A stretch of DNA of 64,000 bases from Scatophagus argus (Eukaryota > Chordata > Actinopteri > Scatophagidae): the NCBI RefSeq assembly GCF_020382885.2, contig NC_058513.1, positions 6,711,408 to 6,775,407 on the forward strand, given 5' to 3'. Shown in pieces: positions 50,695-62,991 of the stretch. The notes under the pieces are model-generated. The model had not been told where the DNA came from and ran no database searches. It saw nothing but the letters and a program-made list of their open reading frames with translations. Positions within the stretch are counted from its first letter, which is position 1. The number at the start of each line of letters is the position of its first letter. The position numbers and the translations under genes were made by a program.

Positions 50695-51857
50695 TATGGT
50701 GTATGTTGATACACCATACAAGCTATCAGTATCAGGTTTTTATGCAGTCAGACAAAAAAAATCCCCTTCTGATATACTGCTACTGTCAATGTAATGTAAG
50801 CCAAAGAAATTTTCACACATTCATCATTTTAACTGTGGAAGGGTTGAAAGCTGAATTTCAGCTACATCAAAGCCCATCCTGCTGTCCCACTCTATCAAAA
50901 ACATCTTCACAACATCCACTGTTTAGATAGTTCCCCTGTGACATGTGCTGACAGAAATATCTTGGTCCAGATTTGACCCTCTTTCTTCCAAATCTAGAGG
51001 TAAAAAAAAAAAAAAAAAAAGATTTTTTTTTTCTCAAATGAAGGGACAGACACATTTATTCAATTATTATTGAGTGATATATGAAACAGAAGCTTTCATT
51101 TCTTTAGCCACATGTGTTCCACTGAACAATGAAATCATTATAGGCTGGAGCATTGCCCCTAAATGTGGTGCAAAGCAGGACACAGTTTCACGCTATAATG
51201 GCATTTATGAGCTGATTGTTAAATGATTTCAGTGTTGCTTTGTTTAGGTGCTGGATTTATAGCATGAAGGACTGATGATCTGTCTAGCATCATCTGTGTG
51301 ACCTCAGCATATGCAGACAAACTGCTTTTCTATTATTTGCAGTGGAATATTGGGTCCAGAAAGTTTCATTAGAGAGTGAAATATGCAATGTTTGAACAAC
51401 AGTGACATCGAGTCAAGTAAAATACTCACTGTTTAGAATATAAAACTCATTATGGTGTAGCATTGGACCTATTGTGAAACCTTGACTTTCCAGTGCTGTG
51501 CCAGATTTAAGAATGAATCATTTGTATTTGTTTAAAACGTGGAATGAGCACACTGGAATTTTTTATCCGCTAATTAACTGATGCCAAATCTCCAGTATTT
51601 TTATTCATTGGCATCGTTTATGTTCATTGTGTGGTCAAAAGTGTATTTGTTTTTATCTTGCTCTAAATGTCTTTCTATTTATCCTAGTTATGATAAGCTT
51701 CTTGAGGGATTTAGTATGTGGAATAACAGAGACACTGATGCTGTGTGGTCTTAATGTCTCAAAGTTATTGTGCCCATTACCAAGAGATCTCCGCTGTCTG
51801 TGCTGTACACGTATAGCAAGGAAATAGTAAGTCCTTCATCTGATTGAAGATTGATGA

Positions 51858-52072
51858 TTGAACCGGTACTTCGGTCTTTCTTGGTGATGTTATGCAAGTT
51901 TTTCTTAAACTTTCAGACATAGTCGGCTAGCCTTCCCACACTCTTCATGCTAAGCTAACCAACTCTTTAGCGTACAGACATGAGAGTGCTGTCTATCTTC
52001 TCTTCAAACTCTCAGCAAGAAAGCAAATGGCCTAAGCTTATTTCTCAAATTGTTGAACTATTCCTTTAACAT
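51858..52072. repeat. Dispersed teleost repeat ('gctaagctaac' family)
   Basis: Carries atgctaagctaaccaactct, then gtacagacatgagagtgctg and gttgaactattcctttaa, which is the usual end of this family. It is the best preserved of three related copies in the window. Confidence 0.6.
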
Positions 52073-55000
52073 ATTAAAAAAGCAGGATTCCTGTCAAAGT
52101 GAGGCCTAAAAAATAAAAAAAAAAACACATTAATGTCACTGACGATGTCTAACTATTTCATACAGTTTGATAAATTGCTGCTTTTACATGTTGCCATTAA
52201 AGATAAAAAGCAATACACTCTATTTTTTAAGTGAAACATTGCTGATTTTTATCACCAGTTTTGTTGCTGGTTGTGTTTTTTGCACATACACAGTTTATAC
52301 CTGAGCCCTAAGCTCCCCACTCCTTCACTGCTCTAGGGCTAAGTTGAACAGTACTTGTACTTCCTCATTTTTTGTATACCTGTGTGGACTGTTTAGCTGT
52401 AATGTCATTGCAACAATTTCCATAATGAGTCTTGCATTGCCTTGATGCACTGATGCATAAGAATAAGAGTGAGCCATGCTGCTCTGAAAATATGTCCAGT
52501 TGGCTGTCACTTAGGCCTTCTTCAAGCCAAACTCTGCCATTAGAGGCAAAAGGCTCTGTCCAATCTCTCACTCCCAGTCCTCTCTCCTTGTGATGGTACT
52601 AACATCACATATGGAAGACATCATGCTATTACAGAGCTGCTCTCCTCACCAAACACTAATAACAGTGTGGCTATGGGTTTAATAAAAAGGACTGGAACGA
52701 ATTATGGCCCCATCCCAGCCGGGGCCATCATGTACTGCAGCACATTAGCGTGGCCTCAGCAGCCGGTCCAGGCCGGCAGAGAGTGGGTTCAGTGCTATAG
52801 TGGAGAGGGAGAACACACAGAGAGATTCAGAGAGAGTAAGCCGACGGGCAGCACAGGGACAAGCTCTGCCTGGGGTAATAGCACATCACCAGCGGTTTGA
52901 CAAAGGATGTTAGTCTGGAGTCTGGATTAAAATGGAACTAAGAGTATGTCATGCTCAGCTAAATAAGTAAATAAATGAGATCGGAGGGACCCTGGGAATT
53001 TAACAGTAAAGAACCCACTGAGAACAAGAGGAAAACAAGAAGATGTGCTGCTGCAATAATGTAAAACTGAAGACAAGAGAGATGACACTGAAAATGTTCA
53101 GTGAGTGATTGACAAAATTAGTGATTCAAAGTAATAGTCAAAAGGAGGAAAAGGTCAGGGTTTACTTGATTTTTTTCTAAAATGTCTTATTTTATTACTT
53201 GGTGGAGTATTTCCCTGCAATACAGACACTGCAATAGACACTGCAATAAAAATTAAAAGGTGTCATAAGATAAGGATGGAAATAAAATCAAACCCTTTTT
53301 TTTATTTTTGTAATTCATTTATTTATTTTTACCTTTTTAGGTTTCCAAAAATCATCTGAAAAAGGAAAAAAACTTTTGTGAGTAAGTAGGACAGAGAACA
53401 GTCTTCTATACAGATGAGACAGAAACACACATGCAAAATATCTTGAGCAAACAGTTTTTGAAAACAAAAAATTATGAAGAGAACTTTTAAGCTCATCCAT
53501 CTACTGATTAATGAATTAAAATGACATCTGAATCCAAATTCTGTATAAGCCAATTTGGCATCTCACAAGCGAGGTAGACAAATAAACAGAAATCCTTTAT
53601 AATATAATACAGTCAGTACCAGTTTTTTAAATCTGGTTTGTGGCATTAAAAATTTGTGTTTTGGTGTAGATGAGGCTCTAGATGTAACCACTGTGTCTCT
53701 TTCGTGCACTTTTCCCCATGTTGTTTCTACTTCACTCTACAGATTTATGTTACCCTGAAAACTCCAAAAATGTGACTGTCAGATATTTATTGAAAGTGAC
53801 ATGTTACAATATGTCTTTTAGCTGTGATACTCAGTAACAACTGTCAGATCTAAACATGTAGTGTCAGGTAGGCCCCATGTGCATAGACATTATTTTATTT
53901 TATTTGCCAAAGTCATTTTGACACTTACAGGGAGCTTCACTCAGACATTTCACCTTTCCTGGGGGTCTCAAAACCACCACTGAGACCACCTCAGAGTTTC
54001 ACCGCGGTGATTGCCATCTTAATGACCATATCACCACTTGTCTATTTATGTAAATGTGACAGTCAATCCAGCCTTGATTAAGAGAGCGACAGAGCAGATG
54101 AAGACACGAGCAGAGCAGTTGGCAGGGGAAAGTGGGTGCTGGTGCTTCATGGGTGGGCAGACCTGGTCCTAGCCCTCTGCTCAGTATGCAGTGACGTGTC
54201 TGTTCTTAGGTCAGCTGCTAGCACGGGAGATGACAGGTTAATTCAGACCTACAGCAATGCAACGAATCCTAATGGCTCCATCAGGACAAGTGCGCTGTCT
54301 GTTGTGTTATATTCCATCCTCTGAATTTGACCTGCATGACACTGTTTCAGCCTCTGATTGAGTCTGTGAAGGCAGCAGACTTATATTTGGCCAGAGACCG
54401 TCTGGGTTATTTCAAAGCTTGAATTCGACAATTTTGCTACCGTCTCCTTCATCTTTTTACTGTGGTCACTTGATACGGACCTCCATGCCAGCTCACCGTC
54501 TCTGTCTGACTTTAAAATGGGTCTGTTTCATTGAACCTACACAGACATCTGTTATATTTGGATTAGAAGACATCAGTTAGCCTGATTTGCTCCCACTCTC
54601 TTTTTGGGGCATTTATTTTGATCTCTAAGTCGTTTTCCCCTTCACTGTCAGTGACGTTATACTTTGGACCACCAGAGTTGGACTTCTGGTATTTCACTCC
54701 AGCCTTGGGATTACATACCTACATGTAGGAATAATCATAGTACCGTCAGCAGAATTGGTTAACTCAAATGTGATGCCCACTGTTTTGATGATAAAATGAT
54801 ACGTGAAATTTGCAGGAATAGTTGTCGTATAAAGAAGGCATGTCATATTGGTGACATGAAAGCTAATTCATTCAAGATCATTTGGGAAATTTCCCCTGGT
54901 TGTCTTTCAATAACAAATTGAGACTCATTCATGAATAAATGCAGTCCTGATATTAAAACACAGCCACTGTGTAATTGATTTCCTTTAGGCCTCATGACTA

Positions 55001-55158
55001 CTCCAGTGTGTCAAACAAACTGATCAGCCCCAGCAAACTGCAGCTTGTTATGAATGCAATGGCATGTCAGGTTGGCCAAAGATACATTTGTGTTGTAAAA
55101 AGATATATTAACTCTGACACACATGCACGCATGGGTTGCTGCAGAGATGCCGCAGACA

Positions 55159-55182
55159 TACACACACACACACACACACACA
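55159..55182. repeat. (AC)n microsatellite
   Basis: Uninterrupted AC dinucleotide run. Confidence 0.95.
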
Positions 55183-56029
55183 CCCTCATGCATAAAATCA
55201 CATACATCTGCTCACCATGCTTGTAATTGTGGGTCCATCAATATCATATTACCTGTTCCTTTAGCTGCCTATTGATCACGCCTGCAGCGGCTGTTCATGT
55301 GCTGGTTACGATGTGCTCTATTACCTGAGTGTTAGTGTCAGCCTCTCAGATCAGGGTGGTGGGATTGACTGTGCTCCCTGCAAGGGTTGGATGGTGAGGG
55401 GATTATGGTTTGTCCAGGCTACCATCCATTGATCTCTGGGAATGTGAAGTGTCTTTGGTACAGATGGATGGCTTATGGCCTTATGGAACATTTCACTGTG
55501 GACTGCGCTGGATGTAATGGATTAGGTTTTTACCAGTATGGATCTCAGAAGACTGATGCTGAAAGTGATGATTTTTTCTATTGAAAGTGACATTCAATTA
55601 TTATCAGCAGTTATTATATTTTAAATTGACCATTACAATATCAGAAAAAGCAAAGACTGTAGTTGTGTCTGAAATTACCACCTTATTCCCTCATTTACTG
55701 TTCAGTCTGTGATAAACACTCACTCTAAGCTAGTCTATACTGGGCAGCTATATAAAGGAAGCTGCACACAATCACCCATTGGTTTGTAGACATCTTGAGT
55801 GTTATTAATTAATTAACTAACTAATTAATTTATTTGTGCCAGAAGTGACCACATTTGAGTTTGATCTAAACCTGCTTTAATTGGCACCATATAAATGAAC
55901 TGAATTAAATTGAATTTAATGATTTTGCACCATCGCTGACTGCTATACTATTACATAACATTAATTCTTAAGACAATGTGTAAGGAAAAAAAGGTGTTAT
56001 CAGGTTTTTAGTAAAACAACTCAAAAAAG

Positions 56030-56130
56030 AGTCGAGGTCATTAGGATTCATCCTCTGGCAAACACGAATGTCTCTAGAAAATTTCATAGCAAAACATCTG
56101 GTGGTAGTTGAGATATTTAAATGTTGGCCC
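56030..56130. repeat. Fragment of a dispersed teleost repeat
   Basis: Shows gaggtcattaggattcatcc, then aaaatttcatagcaaaacat and tagttgagatattt. This order belongs to the same broad family as the repeat at 16190-16560, from a different part of it. Confidence 0.45.
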
Positions 56131-56947
56131 AAGCAGTGGACCAATCAGAAGTCCTAAATAGATCTGATATTTCAGAATCTTTGAATAGTCTAATTGTGTC
56201 TGTTTCCAAGAAGTGAAGGTTCACCTTTGGACAAGACTAGACGTCAAGATGTATAATATATCTTTCAGTATGAAAATGACTGTGGAACATATGCAGCTTT
56301 ATTAGTACTTCTATTATCGCTGTTTAAACATGTCTAAACAGTGCTATGGACTTACTGATGGATTAGATGCCTGAGTTGACCATCGGTAATATTAGAACAG
56401 TCATTTCATACAATTAAACAAATAATGATATCAGTAGTAATGTTTGTCTTTCCAACCTATTCTCATCTGCTATTTAAAGTAATTGGAATTAATGGCAATT
56501 TAATGGTTATGCATTTTTTCTTGTTGTTAATTTCTGGTTTGTTTTATTCCTCAAACCAAAGGATGTCAGTCTAATGTCTGAGCATCTGCCTCAGAGTGAC
56601 AGAAATGACAAAACTGCAGTGCATGATGTTTGCAAATAGATGAAGGGTAATGATGACTACATTGTCAGCACCTTTATATAAAACTTATTGATGATTTAAA
56701 TTGTGAATGATAACCACATCTGTTTGTCGTTAAAATCGGGGATCTTCTATCTCAACTTATGCGTTTCCTATCGTGGAAGAAAAGGAAAAGAAAGATGGAA
56801 AATGTGTGTGGCCAAACGATTCCTATTTTTCTTGGGACCTCTCGTCTCATTTCTCTCCATGGTGTTGAAGGCCTGACCTGGACACTGGACTCATTCCCTC
56901 TTTCTCCGTCCTTGTCTAATCACTCTTGTTTCATCTTTTTTACTCTG

Positions 56948-56990
<43 letters not shown>
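56948..56990. repeat. (CT)n microsatellite
   Basis: About 21 uninterrupted CT units, with degenerate CT-rich sequence continuing to about 57075. Confidence 0.95.
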
Positions 56991-56992
<2 letters not shown>

Positions 56993-59242
56993 CTGTCTAT
57001 CTCTCTCTGAATCACCCTTTGCCAGTCTGTGCTTTCTGAATCTGCAACAATCTGTCTCTTTCTCTTTATCTCTATATCTCTTCGCCCTCTCTGCAGTAAA
57101 ACTAGTCTCAGTAAATCGTGGCCTGGTGTTAAACCTGTGTTCATGTTTCCTCATGTGTGTGACATGCTTCTTATTGAACTGGCTGTAAATCTCTGACCTC
57201 GTTGCAGCCTCTGAGTAAAGCACTCTGATATTAAATAATGAGACTTGGGGAGGTGATCTGGTCCCCTGTCTGGCCTCAGAGGGATAAGATGTGATATTGT
57301 TCCCATCTCTGGCTCCAAAGTGGGAATTAACTGTAGCTTGGCTCCCAGTGGTACACAGGAAGAGGACACTGCCTCCAATGTGCTCATGTAATCGCTGGAG
57401 ATAATAAAGCTTGATGACCTTTTCTCATACCGATGGTTAATATTTGCTTAGACTGAGCTGCTCACATCCAGTGAGTACACAGTGAGTCAGCATAAGCACA
57501 CTTTGACCAATGAGTTTTTGAGTGGAAAATCATATTATTGTTTCAAAGACCTCCTGACAGACATTTTTTAGACTTCCAAGAGAAAACAGAAACATGCACT
57601 TGAAAATGGATTTCATGTTACAAAGATGAAAACATGCTATCTGTGAAAGTCCAAGTGTTAGACAGCTAAATTTAACTAACATAGTTCAACCAATGATGTT
57701 ATAACAGTACGGGTTACCTTCATCCAGCTGTAAGGCTAGTGCTCACTGGTCTCAGTATTTTCAGTTAAGCACACACACTCCTCTCTATTGATTCACTGAT
57801 ATTAGGCCTACACACACACACATACACACAAACAAACTCTAGACCAAAACATGAAAGACAAACAGAGGAGTAGCATCCAGTCAGACTGAGCAACGTTGTT
57901 TACAGATGCAGCTAAAGTTTGAGAATAGATCTTAAAAACATTAAATCATCTGTGGGCTTTTCTGCAAGAGAAATGTGAACTAAATTCTTTTATCTGCAAT
58001 GGTGCTTGCTTAACCACGAGGAGAATAACTCCCATGGTCCTGCGCTACTCTTTTGTTTTTATTGAGAGACTCCCTGCTGCAGAAATGAAATGATGTTCAA
58101 TTAAGTATTCATTTATTTTAAAATTTATGGTAAAAGAAAAAAAAATCAAAGGTGAAGGTTAAGGAGAAGTATGAAGCCTTGTATTTGTTTTAAAAAAAAA
58201 TTTGTAATTAAAAACTAAATCTTTTAGTTTTATTTATTTAACAATATAATATTTAATAATCTATTAAGGCATGCAATTATATTTTTGATTTGTCTGCATC
58301 TTGCATTCAGGCAGTGTTGGCCTATATAGTGTAGCCTCTGAAATAGCATGTAAACTAAAACGTACTTTAAAAAGTCTAAACTAAATTAACTAATTAATTA
58401 CTACATAAATAAATACAAATATTTCTGGTTTAGCAACCCTTTTAAGCAGGGTGCCTGCACCACATATTCAATAAAAGTAATTTTTAAATTAATTAAAAGT
58501 TGCATGCAAAATGAAAAGAAAACTAACTAACTGAGACTCTAATAATTCATAATATAGGCTAAGTTATGCCTTCACTGTTAATATATTGCCAGTGTTAAAT
58601 AAGTTTGACCAGTGACCAGTGGCATATGTGTTGGCTGGTCTACCTCACACTTCTCCTCTGTGCACAAAGTTATAAATCACAGATCTCTTGTCTATTAAAC
58701 TGAAAAGAACTAAACAACAATAAGAGCAACAGCAGCAGCAGCAATAATACTGATGAGCAGACCTGGCAAAAAATAAATAAATAAATAAAAATACATTTCC
58801 CCCCCCTACACGAGCAGAAGTCATTAATTTTCTTCTCTGCATCGTCCCCTGAAAGACGATCAAGTCTCTGAAGACACTCTCTGTCTCTTCGGCTGAAGCA
58901 AGAGGAAACTCCATCTGCCCTTAGAGAGTATTCAGAGAGAGAGGCTGGACTCCCCAGACATCTGTTATGTAGAATGGCATCTAATTTACCTTTTGGTGCA
59001 CAGGGAAAAACAAAGGAAAGGAAGGAGGGAATGGAAGCATAAGGTATGTGTTTGCTGCTGCCTAATGCATAAAATCAAATCTGCCTGCCTGTTTTGCAGA
59101 CGTTCATGTTCTGTGATTACTGATGTAAGAGAAAGCAAAGGATTTTATAATTCATTGTTTGATGAGAGCAGTAGAGGAAATACCATGACAGTGAAAAGAA
59201 AGAAAGTCAGCAACAGACGATCTGGAAAAGAGCACATCAAGG

Positions 59243-59244
<2 letters not shown>

Positions 59245-59281
<37 letters not shown>
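59245..59281. repeat. (CA)n microsatellite
   Basis: About 18 uninterrupted CA units. Confidence 0.95.
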
Positions 59282-59282
<1 letters not shown>

Positions 59283-61139
59283 TCAAGTTTTAGTCCAGAA
59301 ATACGACTGTGAGAAACTCTTGTCAAGCTAATAAGAAAAAAAATGAGAGAGATATCACAGATTGCAACTTGAATGCATTTTGCAGCACGCGGGCCGACTG
59401 AAAACAAGTCTGTGAAGTCAAGTCGAGTGAGCAGCCTGTTGAATTGTCAGAGTTCAGGCTGCAGAGCACAGGACCCAGAAGCAGCTGTGCGACGGAGGCC
59501 CGTCACACACACACGTCACACACGGACACAGCAGGCTAATGAACGCTGACTTAACTGTAGGGAGGAAGAAAAGTGAGCTGGCGAGGTGGGGGTCATTCAG
59601 GGTCAGGTTGACTGCAAAAGTCTCACATCAAGTCAACTCTTTTGTTTTGAATTACATTTTGCAATTTTAATTACATTCAAAATAATTAATAATAAAATAT
59701 TATATGTGAATAAAGTCCAACGATGACATGAATTATGCAACAACTGCTGTTTTGTTTTGAGGTTTTCTCATTAGGCACTTTTTTGATCAAGCTGAATGTT
59801 TTTTCTTTTCTTTTCTGGTTGTGGTCTTTTAAATTCTGGTTGTGGTCAACCAGGTTGTGGTCATAGGGCTATCACTTATCAATATCGCAGTATCCATTCA
59901 TCATATATGCCAAATAGTAAAGTTGTATTCTTTAAATGATTTTATTATTTAAACTATTATTGTAAAACTTCAGAAAAGTAGTTATTATTACTATTACAGA
60001 ATAGTTGTTATTATTATTAAAGTAATTATCAATTCATTGTTAATAGTGAATAATTAATAGCTGTAGTTCATTATCAAAAATAACTGCATATCTCCAGCAG
60101 GACAACTGGCCTCCCCTTAAGAATTTGCCTGTTTCACTAGATTGATGTGCACTTTAAAGGCCAAAGGTCACCCATAGATACCCACTGCAGGGTCAGCTTC
60201 ACTAGATGTTAATGACCCTGCTCGAAGGAAACTTGTCGGCTATGGTTTCCACCTTTTTTTCTTAACTGAGCTTTGTTTTTTATAGAAAGATAATCTCTTC
60301 CTTGACATTATAATAAAGCATAATATATCCAGCTCTTTTAATCTGTTCATCTGGCTGATTCTCCACTTTCTCTGTCTCCTTCTGTTCCCGAAATGTTAAA
60401 TGACTGAACCTCCAAGCATGTTGGATCTGAAGCAACACAAAACCTCATTGAACTGGCTCTGCTGAACATATGGTGGAATCAATGAGAGGCTCCATTCATT
60501 AAGCAAACTGTCATCAGGAGGCCGTTCAAATGGAAAATATATATAAATATATATATACTTGCACGTAACACAGGAATGTGGATTTATTCCCAGTGATTTG
60601 TAATTAACGTATGGTACGTGTCTTTGTTCTTCCCTTGATCTGCTAATTAGAGAGGAAACTCTGGTGCAAATCCTCTCTGCTTCGCTGGAAGAATGCTGCT
60701 CTTGCAGCCAAAACCAAGTGTTTTCTTCTAATTTGAAGCTTGCCTGTCAAAGTAGAGAGGGCCTCATATTAAACCAATCACAGGCTGTATGATCTGGCAT
60801 CCATTCAGATAATTACGATAAACAGACAACAGCAGGACTGAGAGTTTGAAGGACACCTTTTTGATGTTCAAGGCTTTGATTCCAGTTCCCTTTTGAGCTA
60901 ACCAAGTTCTTGTTAGCGTGGTATGAGTGAGATTCAGCAGGCCTCTAACACTGAACAACTGGCCTCTGGTTCAGTTTTGATACTGCCAGTGCCGTCCCTC
61001 CGGGGGTGTGTTGAAAAGCTTCTGAAAAGGAAAAAATGAAAAAATGAGCACAAATAAGATCAAGAACAAATGTTCTAACATGAAACAACACAAAGCATAA
61101 TTGTCTATGGTTAGCCAAGAGACCCTCAGCTTGTGACAG

Positions 61140-61180
61140 CCTTAGCGTGATAATTATCTGAGAACTTAATCACGCTAAGG
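61140..61180. repeat. Perfect 12-bp inverted repeat with 17-nt loop
   Basis: ccttagcgtgat at 61140-61151 is the exact reverse complement of atcacgctaagg at 61169-61180. The loop has no visible coding content. Nothing nearby explains the arms. Confidence 0.8.
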
Positions 61181-62311
61181 CCAGTCCTGAACACTCAATA
61201 CTATATTACAAGAACGATACCTTAGTTTCTAAAAGCAACACATAAATATAAGCTCTAGGTGGCTAGTGTTTAGCACTGAAAATCAAGAAAGCTTCAGTAA
61301 ACAAGGTGCTGTACATGTTAATAAAGGATCTTTGTGGTGAGGCTGACAGAGTTAAGGTGTCAGACTCAGATATGACTGGCTGACAGCACACTCTCCCTTT
61401 TCCTCACACTTCCATGCTTTAAGGTCAAAGGGCAACAGATGACTCCTCTATCAAATGACCACCAGGACACACCCAGACCACAAAGAAATCACTCTGGCAG
61501 GCTGTTGTTTCATTAAATCTATACAGCCTGATAGATTATTTTGCGTTTGATTGAAATCCCACCACAGTCATGCTCAACCACACTCAGGCAAAACATATGG
61601 GGTCATACATAATGATGTCACCGGAAAAGGTTTTGCCCTGAGCAATTTCCTCAATAATGACTAATTTAGCTCTGTCATTCACAGCAAATGAGTCTCTTAC
61701 AGGGGATGGTAACAGATTGTAATTACTTTCCCCTCATCCTTCTGAGAACAACCCACTGTATATGCAGGTCACCATAGGTGACCCTGGTGGTGGAATGCAC
61801 TTTGAACTCTGACCTGAGGACAGGCCAGAGGGCTGATCCTGACCTCCACAGAGAAGAGCAAGTTGTGGAGTGGAGCGGTGACCAGTGACCAGTTGCTCAA
61901 GTCACTTCAGGAGTGAAAGGAGATGCTGTTTGGTTCATTAAAGGGGAATGTGGACAGTAGATAGAGACTGTTTATCTGTGGGAACAAAGCAGACTTGTTT
62001 TTGGTATTTTAGTGCTTGTTTGGTGAGTTTTAAGACTGCAGCGGACAGGATTTTGTCCAACTGGAGCATGAAATACTACAAAATTACTGAAGTTTGAGAT
62101 GCAAAAAAACAGCATTCTTATTTCTCTTTGCCATAATCATTTACCAGATTTGATGTATGTTTATTATCATGTCAGTTGGTTTGTCCACCACTTTGGTCCC
62201 AACTGCAATACTTAAAAAACTAAAATAAAACTATTTGGTGGATTTTCCTGTTTATTGTTGATTTGCTGATTTTTCATTTAGCACCATGTGCTAACCTAAG
62301 ATGGTAAACAT

Positions 62312-62978
62312 CAATCTATCCATCCATTTTCTATACCGCTTATCCGTGAGGGTTGCGTGGGGCCTGGATCCTATCCCAGCTGACTACAGGGGAGAGGCGG
62401 GGTACACCCTGGACTGGTCGCCAGTCAATCGCAGGGCCGACATACAAAGACAGACAACCACACACTCTCACACTCACACCTAGGAGCAATGTAGAGTAGC
62501 CAATTAACCTAATGTGCATGTTTTTGGTATTGTGGGAGGAAGCCGGAGTACAAGGATTCAAGGATTCAAGGAACTTGTATTGTCATTCCAGCTCACATTT
62601 ACATATTTATGGTGCGAAATTAGGACTCAGGTCCTGGGAGCAATAATTAAAATATAAATAAATGAAATGAAAAGTTGAATAAAATACAAATATAAGCTAA
62701 ATAAAAATAGAATATATAAGCTAAATACAAATAGAACATAAAACTAAACATTTAAATAAGGAAGCCAGTTTTATGTGCAGCATAAATATACATGTGCAAG
62801 TATGTGCAAGATGAGGTAGTCCAGGAAGGTAGTCTGTTTTCTCCGTACCCCGAGAAAACCCACGCAGGCATGGGGACAACATGCAAACTCCACATAAAAG
62901 GGCCCAGACTGGGGTTCAAACCTGGAACCCTCTTGCTATGAGGTGACAGTGCTAACCACTGCACCATCATGCTGCCCT
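62312..62978 (-). mobile_element. Second copy of the tRNA-headed SINE, split by a later insertion
   Basis: The minus-strand copy of the element at 20300-20665 runs from its ggatgg tail (62315) to its tRNA-like head (62978). It is flanked by 13-bp duplications agatggtaaacat (62299-62311) and agatggtgaacat (62979-62991), with one mismatch. The body is interrupted between 62551 and about 62845 by foreign DNA. The mismatch and the interruption make it older than the other copy. Confidence 0.88.
62552..62844. mobile_element. About 293-bp element nested in the SINE
   Basis: The SINE sequence stops at ggaagccggagtac and resumes at gtaccccgagaaaaccc, so GTAC occurs on both sides (62548-62551 and 62845-62848). 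The insert starts with aaggattcaaggattcaagg and acttgtattgtcattcc, which resembles a dispersed teleost repeat, and then becomes A/T-rich with repeats of aagctaaatacaaatagaa. I cannot name its class. Confidence 0.6.
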
Positions 62979-62991
62979 AGATGGTGAACAT

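Larger units (their letters stand above)
50700..62310. other. Gene-poor spacer, second part
   Basis: No coding exon of a known family was recognised on either strand. The stretch holds the repeats and microsatellites listed separately, A runs near 51003-51020, AT-rich DNA near 58100-58560 and 59640-60060, and a perfect hairpin at 61140-61180. It may be an intergenic region or the intron of a gene whose exons lie outside the window. Confidence 0.5.

Noticed and set aside
52667..52900. 77-codon GC-richer open frame, with a small 8-bp hairpin (atggcccc / ggggccat)
   Set aside because: No recognisable family, no splice context and no neighbouring exons; kept only as unexplained sequence.
58645..58914. 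89-codon minus-strand open frame
   Set aside because: Contains low-complexity Cys/Tyr runs from a CAG-like repeat and no known domain.
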